Assembly (NCBI GenBank): GCA_000320545.1
Contig: ADNK01000449.1
Location: 1 to 31,616 of the forward strand
Reading direction: 5' to 3'
DNA: 31,616 bases
Origin: Bigelowiella natans CCMP2755
Taxonomy: Eukaryota; Cercozoa; Chlorarachniophyceae
This document shows positions 1-9,726 of this stretch, in pieces (the first letter of the stretch is position 1; each line of letters begins with the position of its first letter). Made by a program: the position numbers and the translations under genes. The notes below the pieces were generated by a model. The model was not told the DNA's origin. It saw nothing but the letters and a program-made list of their open reading frames with translations, and did not search any database.

Positions 1-1
1 G

Positions 2-79
2 TACCTCTGCCATCCTTGCGGAGTGTGCGTTCGGGATAATATTATTGTGCTTGACCATCCTGATGATAGTGAAGATTAG
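2..79 (+). CDS. possible 3' end of an upstream gene (partial)
   Basis: One frame stays open from the window edge to a TAG at 77-79. It reads as a Cys-containing segment (CHPCGVCVRDN) followed by an acidic tail (DHPDDSED). A hydrophilic acidic C-terminus just before a stop is typical of real proteins, but 26 codons prove nothing. I do not recognise the family. It could equally be chance or the end of an exon from a gene lying left of the window. Confidence 0.2.
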   Translation, partial: YLCHPCGVCVRDNIIVLDHPDDSED

Positions 80-985
80 AGTAATTGTTACTCACTTGAT
101 AGAAGATTAATACAAGCTATCTTTCCATTTTGCCGCATTGCAAGAAGCGCACAACTAGGCATTTATGCAGTGAAGGAGAACATAATTATTTTCCTAATTT
201 CAATGTAGATTCCAGCTCTCCCTACGCACAGCTGCTCCCCTCCCCATTAATTTCCCCCACCCACACCTGACTCCGCCAGCGCCGCGCGACTTATTATTTC
301 TCGAACAAATTCGCCGATATAACTCCGTGCGAAGGAATAGAAACTTTGTTTATGCTCTACGTCATGGTAACTTTCATGACGTACTCTTATTTTATACACA
401 ATTCTTTGGATTTCGTAGCCTGGATTCTGAAGGTCCGGAATACCGGTTTTGAATACTTTCTAAAGAAAACGACATGCGTTCTGTTCCGAAATGTGGCTTG
501 CCGCTCGGACACTCGGACCCACGGAGATCATGGGGATTTATAAAAATCGCGCATAATTTCTATTGAAAGGCATGCTAAAACTGCGATTATTGGGGAAAAT
601 GGCATCATTCCGGAAAATCAAGCGGGCTAATCTCGAGCTACCACAGCTGTCGTCGGTAATGGGCAGCGGAGGGGGAGAACGGAGCTGTGAGCTGATGAGG
701 AGTAGAAGGGGAGGGGGGAAGTCTGGAATGGGATCTCCCACGGGTGGGAAGAATTGAGTATGAAAGTTATACCATGCATTCCGTAGAAATTTTCCCGCCT
801 GCGTTTTGCATCTTCTGGTTTGAGAGTTCTGTGTTCGAATATTCCACGTATTCGCTCTGGTTGTGTACGGTTCAGGTGTGTGATTTCTGCTTCAGTGTTG
901 AGAGGACGCGCTCGCTACCGTCAATTTGGACTGAAATCCTGTTCCACGCGGTCGCTGCGACTTGCAGCAGCATCAACCGCCTCTT
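80..985. other. intergenic region and 5' leader of the importin gene
   Basis: No convincing gene is seen here. Several 60-80 codon open frames occur on both strands, but they overlap, lack domain-like composition and are probably chance. The last in-frame stop before the importin start is TGA at 932-934, so positions 935-985 are in-frame leader without an ATG. The promoter of the importin gene should lie in this stretch. I see no clear TATA box that I would defend. Confidence 0.5.
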
Positions 986-2388
986 ATGAACGCCGACGGC
1001 CTGGCAAATGTTTTAAAACACACCTACATCGGGGATGACCAACAACGAAGGGCGGCTGAAGCCGCGATCAAGAAATATGAGAGGATGCAAGGTTATCCTG
1101 GGACTCTCCTCCAGATTGTCGTCATGGACAGGTCGGCAATCATATAGACTATTCAAATGGCCCCTCTTCATAAAAAAAATTCCCTTCCCTTTGCTCTGTG
1201 TGCTGCTGTTGTAGATTCCCGTTTCCGGTTCGCCAGTCCGCTACTATTCTGCTCAAGAATATGGTCGTGAGGCACTGGACGGTCAAGAAGAAGCTTCATG
1301 AAAACTCGATTGTGATCGGAGAGAAGGATAGGGGAGTCATCAAGCGAAACCTTCTTGAAGCTATAGTCACGCAGTCGCGACAGGTAGCAACACGATGGGA
1401 AGAGGAGGAGAAGAGAATGGAGGAGGAGGAGGAGGAGGAGGAGGAGGAGGAGGAGGAGGAGGAGGAGGAGGAGCAGTGTTGATTACATCCTAGAAATCCA
1501 ATTTTATGCACATTATGAATACAAAAAGTGTTATCATCTTACTAATAGTAACCCCAACCTCAAAAGGTGAGATGTGTAGTAGTTAAGCTTCGATACATCA
1601 TTTACGTTGCGTTATCCTTCCTCATCTTCCTGTTTATCCTCCTTACTGTTCTGCTTTCTGTCCTCTCGCCACCCATAGCAAATACGTGTGCAGCTGTTGG
1701 AGTGCTTGCACCAGGTGTGCCGCACGGACTTCCCCAAAAATTATCCCTTTCTTCTCAAGGAAATAATGAAGAATATTCACTCGAAAAAACCCCAGCGGAT
1801 ATACGGCGCTCTCTGTGCGCTGCGACAAGTCTTCAAGAACTACCACTTTCGTGCTGAAAAGGATCGCAGATACCTCCCAACGCTCGTGGAGAGCACTTTC
1901 CCGACCCTGATACAAATCATTACCGCGGTACTGAAGTCCAAATTGAACCAGGACTCCTACGAGATGGTTCGCATGCTCATCAAGATCTTTCGGATCGCGA
2001 CGTAAGTAAATGGTGGAAGATGGGGATGATATGAGTTAGTGGTTGGGTGAGAGAGGGGGGGGGGGGGGGGCGGATAAAGAAAGCTAAGGGAGGTATTCCT
2101 AGAAAGAAAGCCTACAGCCAGTACAGCCCAGATAATATGGTAATATTATAGTCTGTATTGTCCTCACATCCTGAATATATGGAGGTGATGCTGCTGCTGC
2201 TGCTGCTGATGCTGCTGCAATGATGATGACGTATTTCTTCTTCTTCGTCCTCCTTTCCAGGTATTTGAGCATGCCCGACTATTTGAAGAACCCAGCCAAT
2301 CTCGGTCCATGGATGCAGGCACTTGTCAAGGTGGTGGTGGTGGTCATGGAGAAACAACGAATCACTAGATAATATAATATATAATTAA

Positions 2389-2467
<79 letters not shown>

Positions 2468-3348
2468 CATGGTGATGATGCTGCCAACGAGGAGAAACGA
2501 GGACGCCAGGGACATTCATAGTCGTTCAGCGTCTTCTCGTTCTCGCCATCACTATCACCATTATCGTCAATATTACCATCAGCCCATCACCATCACCACC
2601 AGCAGCAGCACTTTCATGCCTGATTGGATTCGTTGCGCACCAACATAAACAAACAGGTGGTCGAGTCGCCGATCGTCGGCGTGAGCAACATCCCTTCTGA
2701 TAGGAAGGAGCTTACGTCAATACCGCAGATCAAATGCAAAAAGTGGGCCCTTCGGAGCTTTCTTAACATCCATAAACGGTGTGTTTGGCTCACGCATATC
2801 TACTTCGCAAGCCTTTTCCTCTCGCCCATCTCCACTTCCCTCCTCTAGGACGACATTTCTTCTATCCTTATGCTTTGGTTAATATCTCTAGGACGACATT
2901 TCTTCTATCCTTATGCTTTGGTTAATATCTTTAATATGCCCCCCCCCCGCCCTAGATTCGGACAGGAGGTTCTCGTGAGCGGGCCTATGAAAAACTTCGC
3001 GCGGATGTTTGATAAGACCTTCAACAAGCCCCTGCTGGGGGCAGTGCTTGGCGTACTCAAGTCGATGACGAAGGGCGCTCCTGTAACAGACAAGATGATC
3101 CAAACGTGCTTCCAATACGTGAGCTCCGTGATCAACCACGCGCATCTCTACCAGCTGGTCCGGCCCCATCTGAAGTTCCTCCTGCACGAGGCGGTATTGG
3201 CTGAATGAATGAATGACCCTCTGCTCTGCTTCTAACCACCGCAATGAAAGCCATACTGAAGATTGATTGACCAACTCGATTGGTTAGGCAGACATTCTGT
3301 GCTGCGATGCCTCATGCAGAAATCACCGAAGACGACTCTACCTACCTA

Positions 3349-3390
<42 letters not shown>

Positions 3391-4048
3391 CGTACGATCA
3401 CAGGTGCTGGGATGCTTATGCTTGACGCCAGGGGACATCAGACAATGGCGTGAAGATCCAGCCGAATACATCCGAAGGGAGTCCGACCTCATGGAGGAGT
3501 AAGTACCAGTAGCAGTCGAATGATGTGATGCGACCAGATGATGATGGTGATGACGATAATGATGATGACGATGATGATGATGATGATGATGATGATATTG
3601 CTAAAAACACCCTAAGAGTCGGTACTCCTCCCTCCCCCCCGCCCCCCCCTCGTGGTCCGCTGCGCAGGTACGACGACCCTCGATTCACTGCCTCTGAGTT
3701 CCTCGTGGAGCTCATTCGGATCCGAACCAAGGACGCACTCCCCCTCACGATGAACACCATGACAGCGATCTTCAAACAGTACGCCCAGAGCCCTCCTGAT
3801 AGGCGCAACTATCGGCAAAAGGAGGCTGCGATGAGGATGCTGCAGAGCGTGGCCAAGCTAATGCTGTCTCAGGAGAAGTTTTACATGTTCATCGAGCAGA
3901 CGATACAAGCTCACGTGCTGCCCGAATTCAAGTCGAACACGGGTTTCATGCAGGCAAGGGCGTGCGCGGTGAGAGAATCAACACGCAACACAAACAACAC
4001 AGAAAATGGACAGATAACATGTAGTGCATATATGTGTGTGTGTTTATG

Positions 4049-4103
<55 letters not shown>

Positions 4104-5146
4104 CGTGTGTGCGTGTGTTCCTACTCGGCAGGTCGTCGGCGCATACATAAAGCTCGACTACAAGAACGGGGACGCGTTCCGAGAAGCAGTGCAGTCTGTC
4201 TGCCGGTGCCTGACCAGCAAAGAGCTGCCGCTGAAGCTGCAAGCAGTGAAGGCCATGAGCCGCGTAGTCAAGAGCCCCGAGGGCGTACAGCACATTAAGC
4301 CCTGGCTCAAAAACGTCCTCGCCGAGTACTTTAAACTAATCGACGACGTGCCCAACGAGGAGGTAGTGGAGACGCTCGAGATCCTGGTCGCGCACGTCAA
4401 GGATGAGATAGGGCCTTTCGCTGTGCAGATCGCCCAGAGGATGGTGAAGCTGTTTTTCAAGATCATAACCAACGCGAGCGCCGACGAAGACGAGAACGCG
4501 TTCACCGCGCTCCAGTGTCTCCGGGTAGGAAGACAGTTGCGTACGTTGTCGTAGTCGTGGTAGTCGTAGTACTTACTAGTAGTAGTAGTAGTGGTGGTGG
4601 TGCGGTGGTAGTAGTAACAGTAGTAGTAGTTGTAGTAGCAGCAGTAGTAAGCAGTAGAAATCCATCAGATGGAAAGACGTCTACACCTGGCCGGCACACA
4701 TATTTCTCTCTTATCATTCCTCATCTCCCCTCCTAAGCGCATTACTCTATCGACCCCTTCCTCCTCTTCCTCCTCCTCCTCCTCCTCCTCGTGACTGTTG
4801 TAGGTCCTGAACACGCTGCTTCATGTTCTTGCTCCTTTGAAAGACAACGCGGAGGTGTTTCGCCAGCTCTGCATGGTGTATCAGCCCATCATCCAGCGCT
4901 GTCTGAAACCCGACACCCACGAGTTCCTCGAGGATACGCTAGACCTTATAGGCGCGCTCGTGTCGTTTTGCTCCGAGATGTACCCTTTCCTCTGGGCTCT
5001 CATACCGGAGATCACGAAAAGGTGATTTTTGTACTAAATTAGGGTTTTTCTGGTGAGGACCATAGGCTTTAGAGTAATGTGGTGGTGGGGCGCAAATAAT
5101 GCCATGTGCACTCAGTTTTCCCCGATGCGCGAGCGTGAATTCTCCC

Positions 5147-5196
<50 letters not shown>

Positions 5197-5222
5197 CATG
5201 ATAATTCACACTTCCCATTGTT

Positions 5223-5269
<47 letters not shown>

Positions 5270-5298
5270 GTCCATGATAGTTCACACTTCCCATTGTT

Positions 5299-5345
<47 letters not shown>

Positions 5346-6212
5346 GTCCATGATAGTTCACACTTCCCATTGTTCTCATTCTTCGTGCAGGTACAAGATC
5401 GCGACAGATCACGCGCAGAACGTAGTAGTGTGTCTAGGCAAATACGTGGCATACGGTGGGCTTGCTAAGAAGCCTGATATGGTCAAGGAAATGCTCAGTA
5501 TGGTTCACTGGACCTTCCATCCATCGTTTCCAAGCGGGCAAGGTGGTGTTGGTGGTGGTGCTGGTGGTGCTGCTGCTGCTGCTGTGCGCTCACAAATAGA
5601 GATACGATGATGGTTGATGACGGTTGTCATCATTATCATTATCACTATTACTATTCTTTTTAATTATAATTATTATTATGTGGTGGAGGAGAAGGGGGGA
5701 AATACCAATGGTTGAGTAGTGAGTTGCGGATGAATGGTGACACTTAATATACACGCATGCGCACATACAATATGCTACCCACTAGTACGCGCCATAGCAT
5801 CATTTCTCCTCCCTCTCATCAATCATCATCAATCATCATCATAACGCACTCACATTCTTACTCAGGTCCTACCGACCCCGTCGTAATAGCACGCGACATG
5901 TTAGTGCCCTCGCAGTACTCGGCGAAGCTCGTGACGATCCTTCTCCTGCACATCGGGAGCGAGATCCAGCATCACATTCCGCAGATATCTGAGCTTGTCA
6001 TCAAAAAGCTGTCGGAAACCATAAAGCTACAGACGGCGTTAAAAAAGCAGCCAAAGGATGACGTCGAGTAAGTCTCTTCTCCTCCTCCTCCTCCTCCTGC
6101 TGCTGCTGCTGCTGCTGCTGCTGTAGATGTGTATTACGAGGGGGTGGGGGGGCGCGGGAGAGTTTCCACTTCCACTGAGACGCTCAACAAGATGTGATTT
6201 AAAATCGCGTAT

Positions 6213-6259
<47 letters not shown>

Positions 6260-7405
6260 GCACATCGCACCCTCCTTATCTTCTTCACCATCTTCTCCTC
6301 CATCTCCTCCTCCTCCACCTCCTCCTCATGAATCAGATATGAGTTGGCCAAGGCCGAGAACCTGATAATATTGCTGATAGAGTCCATGTCGGCGGCCATG
6401 TAATAATGCAGACACGCCCTCCTCCTCCTCCTCCTCCACCACCTCCTCCTCCCCTCGACCATATTGTGATCGCACAGGCTCTGCTCTATACTTCTCTTCT
6501 TTCCCAAGAAGCCCTTCCTAATCATTTCGCTTGGTGCCCCGCCCCCCCGGCTGTAAAACAGGTATAGGAACCCCGAGCTATTCCTCCAGGCCTTGAGTAA
6601 GATGGGCTGCACCACGGCCGTCTTTAAGGTGTGGATGAGCTCGCGCGAGAAGATGAGAGAGATGCCAAGCTGCTTGCAGCTTTCCATCCTAGGCCTTCAG
6701 TCGCTATCGATCCTCCCCCCTTCGAAGCTGCCGAAGGAGCTCATGGGCTCAGACCGGGTTCTCCTGCATCTTCTGAACGCGAGCGTCGGCCAGCTGACTG
6801 AGCTGAAGGCGCAGGAAGAGAAAGAGGCGAACGACGGGGACACGGACGACGACGGGGATGACGACGACGACGACTCGGAGCAGGAGATCGAGAAGTTCGA
6901 GGACATCGATGGGAATAAGGACGCCATTTGCGAAGCGGATATGGAGGAGTTCAAAGGCCTCGCAGAGCGGATCAAGAACGCCTTCATCTACGAGGATGGC
7001 GCGCATAGAGATGAGTACGGATAGTCTCTCTGTTTGCTATCAGCGCATGCATGAGAAAGAAGAGTGGGGGGTGGAGAATGTCGTTGTTTGTGTAGTCTTT
7101 GGGTCATTCTGCTATTTTTTGTGTACCCGATTCCGAGGCCTGGTCCCGCATTCTCTTGACATTCTCTTCTTCTCCCACCAATCCCTTCATTTAGATACTT
7201 GGACGAGTTCTTCAACGAGCCGCTTTATCAGGTTGATAAGTTCGCGTTCTTCGCGCGGTGTTTCGATGTTTTCCCGAAGGCCAACCCTCAAGCATACAAT
7301 GCCTGGAAGTCGGTGCTCAACGGACAACAAAAAGCCACCATTCAGAAACTTGCAGCTGAGGGAAAGATGCGGGCGACGGAGGAGCAGAAGGGGAATCAAC
7401 AATAA
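986..7405 (+). CDS. IPO7/IPO8-like: importin-7/8-type beta-karyopherin (15 exons)
   Basis: This is a nuclear import receptor of the importin-beta superfamily, IPO7/IPO8 (yeast Sxm1/Nmd5) group, which carries cargo through the nuclear pore and releases it on RanGTP binding. Exons deduced by homology and phase: 986-1131, 1215-1383, 1679-2001, 2261-2330, 2657-2778, 2956-3193, 3404-3498, 3668-3968, 4132-4524, 4804-5021, 5391-5542, 5866-6067, 6337-6399, 6562-7014, 7195-7405. They total 3156 nt, or 1051 aa plus stop, close to human IPO7. Visible hallmarks are the importin-beta N-terminal segment with VRQSATILLKNMV, the CKKWALR motif in exon 5, the DPAEYIR motif in exon 7, HEAT-type helices throughout, and an acidic stretch at about residues 916-960 as in IPO7/8. 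The start is the only ATG after the in-frame TGA at 932. Every intron is GT-AG. Exons 4 and 11 have weak GTGGTG donors inside GTG repeats, so their ends could shift by a codon. AATAAA overlaps the stop codon. Confidence 0.95.
1419..1473 (+). repeat. (GGA)n microsatellite in importin intron 2
   Basis: This nearly pure GGA/GAG tract begins 35 nt after the exon 2 donor at 1384. The exon 2 frame stays open through it, so an unspliced transcript would add a long poly-Glu run before a stop at about 1482. Homology resumes cleanly at 1679, so I treat the tract as intronic. Confidence 0.9.
2055..2218 (+). repeat. G16 tract and (TGC)n microsatellite in importin intron 3
   Basis: A run of 16 G lies at 2055-2070 and a TGC array interrupted by one GAT lies at 2189-2218. 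Both sit inside the intron 2002-2260. Confidence 0.9.
2391..2466 (+). repeat. compound (AC)15(TA)n microsatellite in importin intron 4
   Basis: Alternating AC at 2391-2420 runs directly into TA-rich alternating sequence to 2466. The whole block is alternating purine-pyrimidine and lies inside intron 2331-2656. Confidence 0.9.
2844..2929 (+). repeat. 43-bp perfect tandem duplication in importin intron 5
   Basis: The segment beginning tctaggacgacatttc occurs twice in tandem, at 2844-2886 and 2887-2929, with exact period 43. Each copy carries a pyrimidine-rich stretch and a TCTAG that resembles a 3' splice site. The true acceptor used by the protein frame is further on, at 2955. Confidence 0.95.
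3351..3386 (+). repeat. (TA)n microsatellite in importin intron 6
   Basis: A TA array with one TTTA interruption lies just upstream of the exon 7 acceptor at 3403, preceded by a short CCTA run. Confidence 0.9.
3537..3650 (+). repeat. (GAT)n repeat and C-tracts in importin intron 7
   Basis: GAT/GAC repeats fill 3537-3598 and C-rich runs fill about 3627-3650, just before the acceptor at 3667. The GAT run can be read as poly-Asp, but the frame upstream is interrupted and importin homology resumes only at 3668. Confidence 0.9.
4051..4119 (+). repeat. compound (TA)n(GT)n microsatellite in importin intron 8
   Basis: Alternating TA passes directly into GT and ends a few bases before the exon 9 acceptor at 4131. 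Confidence 0.9.
4547..4790 (+). repeat. imperfect (GTA/GTG)n and (CTC)n repeats in importin intron 9
   Basis: Degenerate GTA/GTG/GCA triplets cover 4547-4649 and a CTC array covers about 4759-4790. The latter serves as the polypyrimidine tract of the exon 10 acceptor at 4803. Confidence 0.85.
5158..5384 (+). repeat. three-copy 76-bp minisatellite with (CT)n core in importin intron 10
   Basis: The marker cgtccatgat occurs at 5193, 5269 and 5345, an exact 76-bp period. Each unit is a long CT run followed by about 40 bp of unique sequence ending ttcccattgttctcatt. Copy 1 differs from copies 2 and 3 by at least one base (ataattcac versus atagttcac). The last copy abuts the acceptor at 5390. Confidence 0.95.
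5543..5586 (+). repeat. (GGT/GCT)n at the start of importin intron 11
   Basis: The intron donor at 5543 is itself the first unit of a GTG/GCT triplet repeat. AT-rich and ATC-rich simple sequence follows at about 5620-5680 and 5815-5845. Confidence 0.8.
6078..6123 (+). repeat. (CCT)n(GCT)n microsatellite in importin intron 12
   Basis: CCT triplets pass into about nine GCT triplets shortly after the donor at 6068. Confidence 0.9.
6216..6330 (+). repeat. (TA)n followed by CTC-rich repeat in importin intron 12
   Basis: A TA array fills 6216-6254 and CTC/CAC pyrimidine repeats fill about 6285-6330, directly before the 63-nt exon 13 (acceptor at 6336). Another CTC array follows in intron 13 at about 6418-6455. 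Confidence 0.85.
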
Positions 7406-7406
7406 A
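7401..7406 (+). terminator. candidate AATAAA poly(A) signal overlapping the importin stop codon
   Basis: AATAAA spans the TAA stop at 7403-7405. Its position inside the stop is unusual but compatible with a very short 3' UTR. Whether this organism uses AATAAA is not shown by the other genes here. Confidence 0.3.
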
Positions 7407-8106
7407 TTTTAAGAATTTCACTGGTAGAAGCTCTGATGATGTCGTTTCGAACAGAATCATGCCCGCCATACTATCAATTAAGCATAGCTTCGTACGTCAA
7501 TTTAGATTATGCCGTGCGCGGCGATAGATAGCATATTAGCAGATAAGTGCTGCTATCATCGCTGGCATGTCTAGATGAACACAGCAGGCGCATATTTGTA
7601 TCGTATTATATTGGTCTGCACACTGCCTGCTAATATGCGATGAGCCAATGCAACTCTATAAGCACACATGCTTTGCTGCATTCATATGTGCAAGCTAGCT
7701 ACGATAGAATTCAGCAGTGTTACTAGTACTGGCGCAGCTATACTGAATGGACAAACCGCCGCTGTCATGGGCGTGCCCGTCCATTTATTTTCGATCTTAC
7801 ACCTGCGCTCCAGATCGCGCTATGCCCATCGCGTGTCTACATACAACCTGCATGTATAGCACAGCTAGCGCAGCACTATTGTCAGCAGAGCGTGTCCTAT
7901 AGAATGTCACTACTCCAGCTACATTAGTGTACAGTAGATGAGTGCATTAGCTATCGCAGTGAAGACCGAGCTTACGATTCTAGGAGAATGATTAGGAATG
8001 TAATTTCAATCCTCAAGTACAACTAGAAGGCAGAAGCCAGCACGGCACTAGCTCATGCTAGCATGGATAGTTTAGCACTAAATTTTCGAAATCATCACAT
8101 TGAGTG
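7406..8106. other. convergent intergenic region, CTAG-rich
   Basis: This is the tail-to-tail spacer between the importin gene (+) and the FW-C78 gene (-). It holds 3' UTRs and no convincing ORF. About eight CTAG tetramers and several GCTAGC, CATG and ACTAGT palindromes lie between 7569 and 8062. The composition resembles the larger block after the dynein gene. Confidence 0.6.
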
Positions 8107-9726
8107 TCACAAAACAGGAACCCAATCTAAATCTTCCGAGCTTGCTGCTTGACGACTCGCTTCCGAGGATTCCTGCTTCTTGTCATCATAGCCTTTAGGC
8201 TTGCCTTTTATTGGTCCCGGCGTTGAGACTGGCGGAGGGGCACTCATAATCGAGTTGCTACCGTTACATTTCATTGTTAAAAACCCAAGCATCCAGGCTT
8301 TTCCAGATTCCTCGAGACCAAAAAAGTCTGCAAATGATTGCCAGGAAACCCATTTTCTGCCTGTTTTGGCTTTCGCCGGAAAATTTCTCATATCATGATG
8401 CGATGCCGGTTGAAATTTTGTCTTCGAAAAATTCTGAGTCCTTGACCAAACGTGCGGATCGAAAACCAAGATAAGGTCCTCGTTTGTACTGACACAGCGG
8501 CCTATCCCTAAAATTGCTTTGGTCTTAATGTAATCGTCCGCCATGACAGGGGTTCTCTCGCCGTCCTTCCCAAAATGGAGATAAAGCACTTCGACGAGCC
8601 ACGCCAAATGGAGTTCCGACTTCGAATCAATGACGTAATCCATCCCAAAAGTATTCTGGCTGTGCATGAGATTAAAATAGATTGTCCCATGCCTGGGCTC
8701 AAGCCACTTCTTGGTTCCTACAATGCTTGATTTAAATACTTCTGCCTCGGACAACACCTTCTGTATCGCCAATAGGCTTGGAATTTGGATCGGCTTGTCT
8801 GTGCTGTGTTCGCCATGGAGTCTGTATTTCAAACAGGAGAGCATCATCTGCATCACGCGGTAGGTACATCCCCAACCAGCATCCTCCTCGCCATCGCATC
8901 CATAGTAGTAGAAATCTGTCTCGGTCGCACAAAAAGCCTCTTTCACAGACTCTGCAGCGTGAAATATATCTACAAGCCCTTTCACTGGTTTACGAGTTTT
9001 CTGGGCTCTTTGACTTATCCCCTTCTCCACCCCAGAATGTAGTTTCCCTTCATACGAACCATCAGAATAAGACGAGGGCTTCGCTCGTGCCTCAAGCTTA
9101 CTGTTTTCCAAGCTTTGTTTACGCCCGCAAGTATAACATACATCGTAAGCGCAGGTATGGCAATGATGAAACGTTGGCTTTTCATTAATCCTTTTACTTT
9201 CACAGGAGTCACAATTGACAAAGGGATACGTCTTTCGATACTTCGGAGGTAGCGGCTTATCTTTCCCGCTTTCACGTAACTGCATCCAGTGACCCTTAGG
9301 GCATTTAAGTGGCCTTCTTCCACCAGTTTGAACCCGGAATAACACCCATAATGACTGCCCAAAATAGGTTCCTCGTTCGCTGTCACAGAGCTGAAACCAG
9401 CATTTGTAGGTTCCAACCGCTTTTGGAGCGGTGAATGTTATTGTGAGCTCTGTGCATTCGGCTGGCGCAACATTAGCAGGGGAGAAAGACGCCTGGAACT
9501 CAATTTCAAAGTCATACCTTGTTGCAAAGACCTGCGGTGGATCTCTTTTGCTCCAGGGCACGGTGCCTGCGTTCTTAAGATTCCACACCTTGAGCACAGT
9601 TGCCCCTGGTGCTACCGAACACACCCGCTTACTGTCCGGATATGTTACATCTGAGAGAAACTCACAGCTATACTTACGCTTATTGGACACGGAACGCCTT
9701 GGCGTCGATTGAAAGAAGGATTTCAT
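8107..9726 (-). CDS. UFSP2-like: NBR1-FW / zinc module / UFSP2-like C78 protease fusion
   Basis: Single-exon 539-aa protein. Residues about 34-133 form an NBR1-type FW (four-tryptophan, Ig-like) domain with all four Trp present: W48, W58, W110 and W127 (FGQSLWV). Residues 142-200 hold a Cys/His module (C142, H146, C172, C175, C189, C192, C197, C200) ending in a CxxCxYDxCxxC-like pattern. Residues about 250-480 are peptidase C78, the UFM1-specific protease family that matures UFM1 and removes it from targets: nucleophile Cys287 in GWGCTYR, nearby Tyr273-275, IPSLLAIQKVL, TPVM, and Asp423-Pro-His425. The 136-residue Cys-to-Asp spacing fits UFSP2 rather than ATG4, which shares GWGC and DPH. A low-complexity tail ends in EDLDWVPVL, an LIR/AIM-like motif. 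TAG lies in frame directly before the ATG. The gene is intronless, unlike its large neighbours. UFM1 and ATG8 binding are inferences. Confidence 0.9.
   Translation of the reverse strand: MKSFFQSTPRRSVSNKRKYSCEFLSDVTYPDSKRVCSVAPGATVLKVWNLKNAGTVPWSKRDPPQVFATRYDFEIEFQASFSPANVAPAECTELTITFTAPKAVGTYKCWFQLCDSERGTYFGQSLWVLFRVQTGGRRPLKCPKGHWMQLRESGKDKPLPPKYRKTYPFVNCDSCESKRINEKPTFHHCHTCAYDVCYTCGRKQSLENSKLEARAKPSSYSDGSYEGKLHSGVEKGISQRAQKTRKPVKGLVDIFHAAESVKEAFCATETDFYYYGCDGEEDAGWGCTYRVMQMMLSCLKYRLHGEHSTDKPIQIPSLLAIQKVLSEAEVFKSSIVGTKKWLEPRHGTIYFNLMHSQNTFGMDYVIDSKSELHLAWLVEVLYLHFGKDGERTPVMADDYIKTKAILGIGRCVSTNEDLILVFDPHVWSRTQNFSKTKFQPASHHDMRNFPAKAKTGRKWVSWQSFADFFGLEESGKAWMLGFLTMKCNGSNSIMSAPPPVSTPGPIKGKPKGYDDKKQESSEASRQAASSEDLDWVPVL

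Noticed and set aside
3525-4298. 257-codon plus-strand ORF with poly-Asp and poly-Pro runs
   Set aside because: Only 3668-3968 matches importin. The rest is intronic GAT, C and TA repeat read through by chance.
5053-5468. Several ORFs rich in Ser-Leu or Arg-Glu repeats on both strands
   Set aside because: They are translations of the CT/GA microsatellites in the 76-bp repeat, with no other protein-like sequence.
6199-6687. 162-codon minus-strand ORF
   Set aside because: It overlaps importin exons 13 and 14 on the opposite strand and is dominated by repeat translation.
8107-9726. ATG4 (peptidase C54) identity for the protease domain
   Set aside because: GWGC and DPH are shared, but the 136-residue spacing and the segments IPSLLAIQKVL and TPVM match UFSP2, and ATG4-specific segments are absent.
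8107-9726. ZUP1/ZUFSP deubiquitinase identity for the protease domain
   Set aside because: The zinc module suggested it, but the catalytic His follows Asp-Pro as in UFSP1/2, and no His is seen at the ZUP1 position (the TKAILGIG segment has Lys).
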